DNA from: Betaproteobacteria bacterium UBA7395
Lineage (GTDB): Bacteria > Pseudomonadota > Gammaproteobacteria > Burkholderiales > Rhodocyclaceae
Length of the DNA stretch: 13,099 nt
Assembly (NCBI GenBank): GCA_002470165.1
Contig: DKNF01000249.1
Span: 1 to 13,099 of the forward strand
Direction of reading: 5' to 3'
Shown: in pieces, positions 1 to 6,420 of the stretch
Layout of the letters: every line of letters starts with the position of its first letter
Numbering within the stretch: position 1 is the stretch's first letter
Notes under the pieces: generated by a model
Databases searched by the model: none
The model's input: the letters and a program-made list of their open reading frames with translations, nothing else
Told to the model about the DNA's origin: nothing
Program-made: the position numbers and the translations under genes

Positions 1-134
1 CCGGAAGCGCCGACGATGGCCAGTGTCTGCCCGGCCGCCAGATCGAGGTCGATGCCGTTGAGCACGGCCACCTCCAGGCCGCCGCCGCGGAATACCTTGC
101 CCAGTCCCCGGGCCTGCAGGATCAAATCACTCAT
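1..134 (-). CDS. lolD: LolD, lipoprotein-releasing ABC transporter ATPase (N-terminal fragment)
   Basis: Only the first 44 or so codons are present; the gene runs off the left edge. It begins at an ATG at 134 that overlaps the end of lolC by 8 bases, so the two are probably translationally coupled. The visible residues start MSDLILQARGLGKVF, pass through an alternative beta-strand region (LEVAVLNGIDLDL) and end in AIVGASG, the beginning of a Walker A loop, as expected for an ABC ATPase. By family knowledge LolD hydrolyses ATP on the cytoplasmic face to drive LolC/E, which hands outer-membrane lipoproteins to LolA. The assignment rests mainly on the lolC neighbour plus the ABC-type start; the signature motif and Walker B lie outside the window. 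Confidence 0.88.
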   Translation of the reverse strand, partial: MSDLILQARGLGKVFRGGGLEVAVLNGIDLDLAAGQTLAIVGAS

Positions 135-1374
135 AGCGCAGCGCCTCCGCCGGATTGACCCGCGCCGCCCGCCAGCTCGGATACAGCGTCGCCAGCAGCG
201 ACAGCACGAAGGCGATGCCGGTCACGCCCCAGACATCGCTCCACAGCAATTCGGACGGCAGGTCGGAAATGTAATAGACGTCCTTGGCCAGGAACTGGAT
301 GCCCAGCACACGTTCGATTGCCGGCACCACCACGTCGATGTTGAGCGCCAGCGCGACACCGCCGGCCACGCCGAGCCCCAGCCCGATGAAGCCGACCAGC
401 GCGCCCTGGATCATGAACACCGCCATGATCGAGCGCGGCCGGGCGCCGAGGGTGCGCAGGATGGCGATGTCGGCCTGCTTGTCGGTGACCGCCATGACCA
501 GCGTGGACACCAGATTGAAGGCGGCGACCGCGACGATCAGCGAGAGGATGATGAACATCATCGTCTTCTCGATCTGCACCGCGCGGAAGAAATTGGCATG
601 GCTCTTGGTCCAGTCGTGCAGCCAGGCATCGGCGTTGATGTAGGCGACCAGTTCGCGGGCGATGCGCGGCGCCTTGAACAGGTCGTCGACCTTCAGGCGC
701 ACGCCACTGACCGCGTCACCCATCTGGTACAGGCGCTGCGCATCCTGCAGGTGGATCAGCGCCAGTCCCGAGTCGTACTCGTACATGCCGACCTCGAAGA
801 TGCCGACCACGGTGAACGAACGCACCCGCGGCACCACGCCGGCCGGCGTCACCGTGCCCTGCGGCGCGATCAGCGTCAGCTTGTCGCCGGTGAACACGCG
901 CAGCGAACGCGCCAGATCGGCGCCGAGGACGACCCCGAACTCGCCTGGCTTGAGCGCATCCAGGCTACCGCTCCGGATCGTCTGGCGGAAGTCGGCAACG
1001 CCGTCTTCCAGGTCGGGCAGGATGCCGCGCACCAGAACGCCCTTGACCTCGCCATCGACCGAGAACATGCCCTGCGACTGCACGAAGGGCGCGGTCTCGC
1101 GAACTTCCGGATGCTGTTTGGCCTGGGCCGAAATCGACGCCCAGTCGCGCAGCGCGCCGTCCATCGCGGTGATCTGGATATGCGAGGCGACGCCGAGGAT
1201 GCGTGTGCGCAATTCCTTCTGGAAGCCGTTCATGACCGACAACACCACGATCAGCGCGGCAACGCCGAGGCCGATGCCGGCCATCGAGATCAGCGAAATG
1301 AAGGAGATGAAATGGTTGCGCCGCTTGGCACGCGTGTAGCGCAAGCCGATCAGCAACTCGTAGGGCAATGACAT
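127..1374 (-). CDS. lolC: LolC/LolE-family lipoprotein-releasing ABC transporter permease
   Basis: A 415-residue inner-membrane permease, close to the usual length of LolC (about 400) and LolE (about 414). Topology is that of the family: a first membrane helix near residues 24-48, a large periplasmic domain to about 265, then three helices near 270-297, 315-345 and 380-399. The periplasmic part contains APQG, TPAG and GMYEYDSG (residues 170-203), typical of LolC/E. The segment DKQADIAILRTLGA (298-311) is the expected cytoplasmic coupling region that contacts LolD. With LolD it extracts mature lipoproteins from the inner membrane for LolA. The first codon ATG at 1374 gives MSLPYELLIGLRY, the usual start. 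Only one permease gene lies before lolD here. Whether a LolE follows lolD or a single LolF-like permease does both jobs cannot be seen, so the C/E distinction is uncertain. Confidence 0.93.
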   Translation of the reverse strand: MSLPYELLIGLRYTRAKRRNHFISFISLISMAGIGLGVAALIVVLSVMNGFQKELRTRILGVASHIQITAMDGALRDWASISAQAKQHPEVRETAPFVQSQGMFSVDGEVKGVLVRGILPDLEDGVADFRQTIRSGSLDALKPGEFGVVLGADLARSLRVFTGDKLTLIAPQGTVTPAGVVPRVRSFTVVGIFEVGMYEYDSGLALIHLQDAQRLYQMGDAVSGVRLKVDDLFKAPRIARELVAYINADAWLHDWTKSHANFFRAVQIEKTMMFIILSLIVAVAAFNLVSTLVMAVTDKQADIAILRTLGARPRSIMAVFMIQGALVGFIGLGLGVAGGVALALNIDVVVPAIERVLGIQFLAKDVYYISDLPSELLWSDVWGVTGIAFVLSLLATLYPSWRAARVNPAEALRYE

Positions 1375-1457
1375 CCGTATTCCCGCAATGCAACAAAAGC
1401 GCTATGGTACACCCACCCGGAAAAGCCGGCCCATTCAACCGTTCAGGAAATACCGCA
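1375..1457. promoter_or_regulatory. Divergent intergenic region between lolC and the YbjQ operon
   Basis: This 83-base spacer must hold the promoters or leaders for lolC (leftward) and for the YbjQ/M48 operon (rightward). On the plus strand AGGAAA (1444-1449) is a fair ribosome-binding site 8 bases before the ATG at 1458. TATGGT (1402-1407) could be a -10 element, but I see no convincing -35 partner. On the minus strand GGGAA lies a few bases before the lolC start. No strong operator palindrome was seen. Confidence 0.4.
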
Positions 1458-1772
1458 ATGATCGTCACCAATATCGAAACCGTCCCCGGCAAGCAGATCG
1501 TCAAGCATCTCGGGCTGGTCAGCGGCAACACCGTCCGTTCCAAACACGCCGGCCGCGACATCATGGCCGGCCTGAAAAACATCTTCGGCGGCGAACTCAA
1601 GGGCTATACCGAACTGCTCACCGAATCGCGCGAGGAAGCTACCGAGCGGATGATCGAGCAGGCCCGGGCCATCGGCGCCAACGCCGTGGTCAATGTCCGT
1701 TTCTCGACCTCGTCGGTTGCCGCCGGCGCTGCCGAACTGTTCGCCTACGGCACCGCTGTCGTCGTGGAATGA
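1458..1772 (+). CDS. YbjQ-family (UPF0145) small protein
   Basis: A 104-residue soluble protein, matching the usual size of about 105 residues for the YbjQ family (PF01906, often labelled 'putative heavy-metal-binding'). Family features seen: an N-terminal strand MIVTNIETVPG, LVSGNTVRS (20-28), GGELKGYTELLTESREEATERM split over residues 44-65, GANAVVNVRF (73-82) and the terminal AYGTAVVV. An upstream in-frame extension exists, but this ATG has a ribosome-binding site (AGGAAA) and starts at the family's usual N-terminus. There is no cysteine and no obvious metal-binding cluster, so the metal-binding label is not supported here. It is the first gene of an operon with its own membrane-anchored paralogue 4 bases downstream and an M48 protease after that. 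The biochemical role of the family is not established. Confidence 0.9.
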   Translation: MIVTNIETVPGKQIVKHLGLVSGNTVRSKHAGRDIMAGLKNIFGGELKGYTELLTESREEATERMIEQARAIGANAVVNVRFSTSSVAAGAAELFAYGTAVVVE

Positions 1773-1776
1773 CGCC

Positions 1777-2223
1777 ATGTACGACCTGATCCTATTCCTG
1801 GTCTTGTTGCTGCTCGGCTATGTCTTCGGACAGCGCGCCGAAAAGCGGCATTTCAAGTCCATCATCGAACGCGAGCAGACCCTGCGCGACATCCTGGTCT
1901 TCTCCGAACGCCGCATCCCCGACGAGGACCAGCTCGAAGGCATCCTGGTCAGCGGCAACGTCGTCATCTCCGTCGACTTCTTCAAGCGCTTCGTCGCCAG
2001 CCTGCGCAACCTCGTCGGCGGCCGCGTCAGTTCCTACGAGTCGCTGCTCGAACGCGCCCGCCGCGAAGCCATCCTGCGCATGAAGGACGCCGCCCGGCGC
2101 AAAGGCGCCACCGCCGTCTGGAACCTGCGCCTGGAAACCGCGTCGATCTACAAGGGGGCGCAAAACGCCGTCGGCGCCGTCGAAGTCGTCGCCTACGGCA
2201 CGGCCGTCCGCCAGCGCCGCTGA
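1777..2223 (+). CDS. Membrane-anchored YbjQ-family protein
   Basis: A 148-residue protein made of one N-terminal membrane helix (residues 4-17, LILFLVLLLLGYVF), a charged linker (19-55) and a YbjQ-like domain (about 56-144). The domain aligns by eye with the preceding gene: LVSGNVVIS / LVSGNTVRS, GGRVSSYESLLERARREA / GGELKGYTELLTESREEA, GATAVWNLRLETAS / GANAVVNVRFSTSS, and VVAYGTAV / LFAYGTAV. The two are therefore paralogues, probably from tandem duplication with gain of an anchor. Positive residues after the helix suggest that the domain faces the cytoplasm (inference). The ATG at 1777 sits 4 bases after the previous stop with little ribosome-binding site, suggesting coupled translation. 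No cysteines are present. Function unknown; a scaffold or sensor for the protease encoded next is one possibility. Confidence 0.85.
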   Translation: MYDLILFLVLLLLGYVFGQRAEKRHFKSIIEREQTLRDILVFSERRIPDEDQLEGILVSGNVVISVDFFKRFVASLRNLVGGRVSSYESLLERARREAILRMKDAARRKGATAVWNLRLETASIYKGAQNAVGAVEVVAYGTAVRQRR

Positions 2224-2226
2224 GTC

Positions 2227-3069
2227 ATGGCCGAGTACGAGAACCCGCAGATTCCGGAAGGCATCAACGTCAGTCCGACGCATCCGCTCAAGGATTTCGC
2301 GCTGCTGGTCGGCGGCATCAGCGCGCTGATCCTGGTTGCCGTACTGGCCCTGTCACTGCTCGCCGGCCAACTGGCCCGTCACGTTCCGTTTGAGCAAGAG
2401 CGCGCCCTGGCCGGCAGCCTCAGCCGCTGGCTGCCGGAAACCCCGGCGCAGCCGGCGCATCGCGAGCGCCAGCAATACCTGCAGCAACTGGCCGACCGCC
2501 TGGCCACGGCCATGGACCTGCCGCCGGAAATGACGCTGACCGTGCATTACTCGGCGTCGAACACGGTCAATGCGCTGGCCACGCTGGGCGGTCACATCGT
2601 CGTCTTCCAGGGGCTGATCGACACACTGCCCAGCGAGAATGCGCTGGCCATGGTCATGGCCCACGAAATCGCCCATATCCGCCACCGCCACCCCATCGTC
2701 GCCATGGGCCGCGGTTTTGCCGTGATGTTCGCGCTCTCCAGCCTGGCCGGCATCGGCGACGGCGCCATGCAGCAATGGCTGACCGGCGTCGGCATGCTGC
2801 CCATCCTGTCGTTCAGCCGCAGCCAGGAAGAACAGGCCGACGCCGACGCATTGCAGGCCATGCTGCGCACCTACAGCCACGTCGGTGACGCAGCCGCCTT
2901 CTTCGAGCACATCGCTCGCCAGCAGACCACCGGCGAACCGCTGGCCATCTTCAGCACCCATCCCGGCCACGAAGAACGCATCGAGCGCATCCGGCAATTC
3001 GCCCAAAGCCAGGCTACCCAGGCCGCGCCGACCTCGGTGCCGCTGCCGGATTTCATGAAGTCGGAGTAA
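2227..3069 (+). CDS. M48-family membrane-anchored zinc metalloprotease
   Basis: A 280-residue protein with a single membrane helix (about residues 24-48) followed by an M48 peptidase domain. The catalytic motif HEIAH is at 146-150 (two zinc-binding His and the catalytic Glu). The third zinc ligand is probably E201 in SRSQEEQAD, the family's SRxxExEAD motif with Gln in place of the second Glu. NALATLGGHIVVFQGLI (115-131) before the active site and STHPGHEERIERI near the end are also typical of the COG0501 / LoiP-like branch. The protein has no lipobox, so it is held by a helix rather than as a lipoprotein. It begins 3 bases after the membrane YbjQ gene with no clear ribosome-binding site, so translation is probably coupled. 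Family members degrade or refold damaged envelope proteins; the substrate here is unknown. Confidence 0.92.
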   Translation: MAEYENPQIPEGINVSPTHPLKDFALLVGGISALILVAVLALSLLAGQLARHVPFEQERALAGSLSRWLPETPAQPAHRERQQYLQQLADRLATAMDLPPEMTLTVHYSASNTVNALATLGGHIVVFQGLIDTLPSENALAMVMAHEIAHIRHRHPIVAMGRGFAVMFALSSLAGIGDGAMQQWLTGVGMLPILSFSRSQEEQADADALQAMLRTYSHVGDAAAFFEHIARQQTTGEPLAIFSTHPGHEERIERIRQFAQSQATQAAPTSVPLPDFMKSE

Positions 3070-3286
3070 GCACGCGCGGCGTATCCGCCGGTGCGTAGTG
3101 CTTCAGGCGTCCGGCCAGGCGTACCCACAGGCGCCCAGCGGAAGCAATCAACCGATCCTGCGCCACCTTGATCTCGGCACGCCGCAGTGCCTCGGCGCGC
3201 TCGACGGCCTGCGCGTAACGGCGGCCCCGCCGTTCGGCATCGCGCGATGCAAGGGGCAGCGCCCCCGGGCTATCGATCTGGCTCAT
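3053..3286 (-). CDS. Small Arg/Ala-rich hypothetical protein
   Basis: A 77-residue protein that I do not recognise. It starts MSQIDSPGALPLASRD, followed by a long Ala/Arg/Glu-rich stretch (about 15-62) likely to be helical, then a proline-containing tail ending in TPTS. The ATG at 3286 is preceded by a perfect AAGGAG with a 6-base spacer, which decides the start over an upstream GTG at 3301. The codons have the same GC-rich third-position bias as neighbouring genes, supporting real coding. Its last 17 bases overlap the end of the M48 gene on the opposite strand. It is divergent from the LysR-type gene at 3412, a common arrangement for a regulator and its target, so it may be under LysR control (inference). 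No signal peptide, membrane helix or Cys was seen. Confidence 0.65.
   Translation of the reverse strand: MSQIDSPGALPLASRDAERRGRRYAQAVERAEALRRAEIKVAQDRLIASAGRLWVRLAGRLKHYAPADTPRVLTPTS
3068..3103 (+). terminator. Candidate terminator hairpin after the M48 gene
   Basis: Starting within the TAA stop of the protease gene, the outer arms AAGCAC (3068-3073) and GTGCTT (3098-3103) are perfectly complementary. They enclose an inner stem CGGCG / CGCCG (3077-3081 with 3086-3090) and a TATC loop. There is no T-run downstream, so this is at best a weak intrinsic terminator or an RNA-stabilising 3' end. It lies inside the coding part of the small opposite-strand gene, so part of the symmetry could be chance in GC-rich coding DNA. 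Confidence 0.3.
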
Positions 3287-3366
3287 GGCAATCTCCTTCA
3301 CAAGTAACGGTTCGCACTTTATTGCTACGACCGAATATCGGAAACCGCCGAAAATGCAGATTGCTA

Positions 3367-3381
3367 TTGCAGTTTTTGCAA
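3367..3381. promoter_or_regulatory. Candidate LysR-type operator, TTGCA-N5-TGCAA
   Basis: A perfect 15-base inverted repeat, TTGCAGTTTTTGCAA, lies 31 bases before the LysR-type start codon. It contains the T-N11-A pattern of LysR-family recognition boxes and overlaps a possible -35 element of the regulator gene. Binding by the adjacent regulator is inferred from position and symmetry only. Confidence 0.42.
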
Positions 3382-3404
3382 AACAATCACATCCCGTTCA
3401 TACT
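3376..3404 (+). promoter_or_regulatory. Possible promoter of the LysR-type gene
   Basis: TTGCAA (3376-3381, 4 of 6 to the sigma-70 -35 consensus) is followed after exactly 17 bases by CATACT (3399-3404, 4 of 6 to -10). Transcription would then begin at about the ATG at 3412, giving a nearly leaderless message. This agrees with the lack of a visible ribosome-binding site. The proposed operator overlaps the -35, consistent with autorepression. Weak matches, so tentative. Confidence 0.3.
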
Positions 3405-3411
3405 GCCCGGC

Positions 3412-4410
3412 ATGCAACTCAACCTGACCGACGCCGCACTCTTCGTCCGCGTTGCCGAACTCGGCACGCTGTCGGCCGCAGCGCGCGAGCGCAACGAGCC
3501 GGTCAGCCAGGTATCTCGCGCCATCGCCCGCATGGAGGCCGCACTCGGCGTCCGCCTCCTGCATCGCAGCACGCACGGCCTGTCGCTGACCGATGAAGGC
3601 GACACCTTCCTCGCCCACGCCAGGCGCATGCTCGACATCGCTGCCGAAATGGACAGCGAACTCAGCGGCAAGCTGGCCGGGCCGAGCGGACTGGTCCGCA
3701 TCTGCATCAGCCCCATCCTCGCCCAGATGGTCATCGTCCCCAGCCTGCCTGGGCTGTACGCGCGCCACCCGGGGCTGCAGATCGACATCCTGGCCGACGA
3801 CCGGGTTTCCGATCTGGCTCGCGACGGCATTGACATCGCCATCCGCGCCGGCGTCGACAACGCTGAAAGCCTGGTCATCCGGAAAATTGGCGAACATGGC
3901 CGCAGCCTCTACGCCGCCCCCAGCTACCTGGACAAGTTCGGCACGCCAGCGACCCCGGCCGATCTGGCAAAGCACCGGCTGATTGCCAACAGCGCCAGCC
4001 AGTCACTGAATCGCTGGCCATTCAGGAAATCGACGCTGGACAGCAGCGAATGGGACAGCACCGCTGCCGTCTGGCAGTCGGCCGACAAGGACAAACGGCT
4101 GGCCCGCAGCAACCGGACCGACATCCTGCAGGTCAAGGGCCACACCCGCGCCGACAGCACTTCCATCGTGCTCGCGCTGGCGCTCGAAGGCATCGGCATC
4201 GCCCGCCTCAACGAACTACTGGTGTCGCCGCTGGTCCGGCGCGGCCAACTGCGCCAGGTACTCGCCGACTACACCGACCGCGAACGCATCCCCGTATACG
4301 CGGTGATGCTGCAGGAACGCCATCGCCTGCCCAAGGTTCGTGCTTGTCTGGATTACTGGCAGGAATGTTTTGCCGCGATGCGCACGCACCGCGACGACGA
4401 CGCGGTTTAA
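3412..4410 (+). CDS. LysR-family transcriptional regulator
   Basis: A 332-residue regulator with an N-terminal winged helix-turn-helix (about residues 5-64: FVRVAELGTLSAAARER, SQVSRAIARMEAALGVRLLHRS, LSLTDEG) and a LysR substrate-binding domain (about 92-318). The ending is that of the CrgA-like branch: DYTDRERIPVYAVM followed by QERHRLPKVRACLDY. The start MQLNLTDAALFVRVAE is the usual LysR N-terminus; the open frame continues upstream but without family-like sequence. It is longer than the typical 295-305 residues because of the C-terminal tail and an expanded loop at about 205-240, between NRWPFRK and VKGHTRADS. Effector unknown. It is divergent from a small hypothetical gene, and its stop overlaps the nudC stop by 4 bases in a convergent arrangement with no room for a terminator. 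Confidence 0.9.
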   Translation: MQLNLTDAALFVRVAELGTLSAAARERNEPVSQVSRAIARMEAALGVRLLHRSTHGLSLTDEGDTFLAHARRMLDIAAEMDSELSGKLAGPSGLVRICISPILAQMVIVPSLPGLYARHPGLQIDILADDRVSDLARDGIDIAIRAGVDNAESLVIRKIGEHGRSLYAAPSYLDKFGTPATPADLAKHRLIANSASQSLNRWPFRKSTLDSSEWDSTAAVWQSADKDKRLARSNRTDILQVKGHTRADSTSIVLALALEGIGIARLNELLVSPLVRRGQLRQVLADYTDRERIPVYAVMLQERHRLPKVRACLDYWQECFAAMRTHRDDDAV

Positions 4411-5165
4411 GTCGCCAGCGCCGCGTCGATCAGGCGCCGCGCAATACTCACCGGATCGGGCAGCAGCGGCAGTTCAGCCGGCAGGTACCAGCCGGCGTCC
4501 TCGATTTCGCCGGGCTGCGGCGTGATCGTCCCGCCGGCGTAATCGGCGAAGAAGGCGATCATCAGCGAATTGGGAAACGGCCAGGGCTGGCTGGAGAAAT
4601 AGCGCAGGTTGACGATCTCGACGCCGACCTCCTCGCGCACTTCGCGCACCGCGCATTGCTCCAGCGTCTCGCCCGGCTCGACGAAACCGGCCAGCGCGCT
4701 GTACACGCCCGGCTTGAAATGCGGGCTGCGTGCCAGTAGCAGCTTCTCGCCATCGCGCACCAGCACCATCACCGCCGGCGACAGGCGCGGATAAGCGAGC
4801 AGGCCGCAGGCCGGGCAGCGCATCGCCGGCTCGCCGGCCATGATTTCAGTCGGTGTGCCGCAACGGCCGCAATAGCGGTGATTGGCCTGCCAGTCGAGCA
4901 ATTGCGTCGCCCGCCCGGCGAGCGCGAAAAGTTCAGGCCCGGCCAGCGTGAAAATAGCGCGCAATGGCGTCGGCTCGGCGCCGGCAATCTGCGGAAACTC
5001 GTCCACATCGACCGCCAGGTAACGGTAACTCGCCCCCTCGCCGACGACCAGCACCTGCCCGGCCCCGGCAAAGGCAGCCGCGTCAGCTACGGGAAACTGC
5101 GCACCGTCGGCCATGAACAGCAGGCGGTGCTGGCAGCGCAGGATCCAGTAGGTCGTCTTGTCCAT
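4407..5165 (-). CDS. nudC: NudC-type NAD(H) pyrophosphatase / Nudix hydrolase
   Basis: A 252-residue protein, near the 257 of E. coli NudC. From the chosen start it has a variable N-terminal domain, a zinc ribbon with C99-x2-C102 and C117-x2-C120, and a complete Nudix box beginning at G150: GFVEPGETLEQ, then REVREEVGV (164-172), matching Gx5Ex7REUxEExGU. Next comes SQPWPFP (182-188), the signature of the NADH pyrophosphatase subfamily. Known members cleave NAD(H) to NMN(H) and AMP and can remove NAD caps from RNA. An in-frame ATG at 5198 would add 11 residues and overlap uraA by 20 bases; I prefer 5165 (MDKTTYWIL), which leaves 13 bases after uraA and fits family length, though neither has a strong ribosome-binding site. 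It is probably the last gene of the upp-uraA-nudC unit. Confidence 0.9.
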   Translation of the reverse strand: MDKTTYWILRCQHRLLFMADGAQFPVADAAAFAGAGQVLVVGEGASYRYLAVDVDEFPQIAGAEPTPLRAIFTLAGPELFALAGRATQLLDWQANHRYCGRCGTPTEIMAGEPAMRCPACGLLAYPRLSPAVMVLVRDGEKLLLARSPHFKPGVYSALAGFVEPGETLEQCAVREVREEVGVEIVNLRYFSSQPWPFPNSLMIAFFADYAGGTITPQPGEIEDAGWYLPAELPLLPDPVSIARRLIDAALAT

Positions 5166-5178
5166 CGCGGCGCGGCAG

Positions 5179-6420
5179 TCAGGCCTTTGCCGTGGCATCC
5201 GCCGGCTCGGCTGGCAGCAGCAGGTTGAGCAGCACCGCCAGCACGCCGCACAGGCTGATGCCCTGCAGCGAGAAGCTGCCGATGGTCACGCCCAGGCCGC
5301 CGATGCCGGTGACCAGCGTCACCGAGACGATGCACAGGTTGCGCGCACTGGTCAGGTTCACCTTGGCGTCGAGCAGCGTCTTCAGGCCGATGCCGGCAAT
5401 CGAGCCGAACAGCAGCACCATGATGCCGCCCATTACCGGCATCGGGATGGTCTGCAACAGCGCGCCGAACTTGCCGACGAAGGCCATCAGGATGGCGAAA
5501 CCGGCGGCCCAGGTCATCACCACCGGGTTGTAGTTCTTGGTCAGCATGACGGCGCCGGTCACCTCGCCGTAGGTGGTCACCGGCGGGCCGCCGAACAGGC
5601 CGACGACATTGACCGCCAGACCGTCGCCGAACAGCGTGCGGTGCAGGCCCGGGCTTTCGGTGAAATCCTTGCCGGCAACCGAGCCGATGGCGAGGATGCC
5701 GCCGACGTGCTCGACGATGGGCGCAATCGCCACCGGAATCATGAACAGGATCGCCGCCAGGTTGAATTCCGGCGTGCCGAACTCGGGCACGGCGATCCAC
5801 GCCGCCGCCGTGACCTTGCTGAAATCGACGATGCCGACGAACAGCGAGACGGTGTAGCCGACGGCGACGCCGACCAGGATCGGCACCAGCTTGAGCAGGC
5901 CGCGCGCGCGGATGGCGGTGAGCATGGTCGCCAGCAGCGAGATTGCCGCCACCGCGATGGCCGTCCCGTAGGGCACGACCTGGGCATCACCGGCCTTGCC
6001 GGTGGCCATGCTGACGGCGACCTGGGCCAGGCCGAGGCCGATGACCATGACCACCGGGCCGATCACCACCGGCGGCAGCAGCTTGTGGATCAGACCGACG
6101 CCGCGCCATTTGACCAGCGCCGCGGCGACGTAATAGAAGAAGCTGGCGGCGGCAAGCGCGCCGAGCGTGGCGTTCATGCCCCAGGTCTGCACCGAGTAGA
6201 TCACCGGCGCGATGAAGGCAAAGCTGGATCCCAGGTAGATCGGTACCTGGCGCTTGGTGCACAGCTGGAAGATCAGCGTGCCGACACCGGCACCGAGCAG
6301 CGCCAGGCTCGGGTTGAGGCCGGTCAGCAGCGGCACGAGGACGGTCGCGCCGAAGGCGACGAAGAGGATTTGCGCGCCGGACAGCGCGGTGCGCCAGACG
6401 GGGTCGTGGGTGTGACTCAT
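5179..6420 (-). CDS. uraA: Uracil permease, NCS2 family
   Basis: A 413-residue, very hydrophobic protein with the many membrane helices of the NCS2 / UraA family (E. coli UraA has 429). Substrate-site motifs are intact. EHVGG (237-241) matches the TM8 EHVGH of E. coli, whose Glu binds uracil, and TYGEVTGA (283-290) matches TM10 TYGEN with its second essential Glu. GSSFAFIAP (64-72) corresponds to the unwound TM3 region. The role is proton-coupled uracil uptake across the inner membrane. The ATG at 6420 overlaps the upp stop in an ATGA arrangement (4 bases), indicating coupled translation and a dedicated uracil salvage operon. Xanthine or other bases cannot be excluded from sequence alone, but the upp partner makes uracil by far the likeliest substrate. 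Confidence 0.94.
   Translation of the reverse strand: MSHTHDPVWRTALSGAQILFVAFGATVLVPLLTGLNPSLALLGAGVGTLIFQLCTKRQVPIYLGSSFAFIAPVIYSVQTWGMNATLGALAAASFFYYVAAALVKWRGVGLIHKLLPPVVIGPVVMVIGLGLAQVAVSMATGKAGDAQVVPYGTAIAVAAISLLATMLTAIRARGLLKLVPILVGVAVGYTVSLFVGIVDFSKVTAAAWIAVPEFGTPEFNLAAILFMIPVAIAPIVEHVGGILAIGSVAGKDFTESPGLHRTLFGDGLAVNVVGLFGGPPVTTYGEVTGAVMLTKNYNPVVMTWAAGFAILMAFVGKFGALLQTIPMPVMGGIMVLLFGSIAGIGLKTLLDAKVNLTSARNLCIVSVTLVTGIGGLGVTIGSFSLQGISLCGVLAVLLNLLLPAEPADATAKA

Larger units (their letters stand above)
3287..3411. promoter_or_regulatory. Divergent control region between the small gene and the LysR-type gene
   Basis: This 125-base spacer is markedly more AT-rich than the flanks. It contains two short inverted repeats, CCGA-ATA-TCGG (3331-3341) and TTGCA-GTTTT-TGCAA (3367-3381), plus two copies of ATTGC (3360-3370). 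The ribosome-binding site of the small gene (AAGGAG on the minus strand, 3298-3293) lies at its left end. The layout is what one expects of an autoregulated LysR-type gene facing its target. Confidence 0.5.

Noticed and set aside
16..1371. Long plus-strand open frame opposite lolC
   Set aside because: Its translation is His/Arg/Asp/Gln-rich low-complexity sequence typical of a mirror frame of a GC-rich gene; lolC on the other strand has clear family motifs.
2353..3006. Minus-strand open frame opposite the M48 gene
   Set aside because: Antisense shadow; the plus strand encodes HEIAH and the third zinc ligand in the right places.
3098..3307. Plus-strand open frame of 69 codons opposite the small hypothetical gene
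   Set aside because: No ribosome-binding site and poor codon pattern, whereas the minus strand has AAGGAG and consistent GC3 bias.
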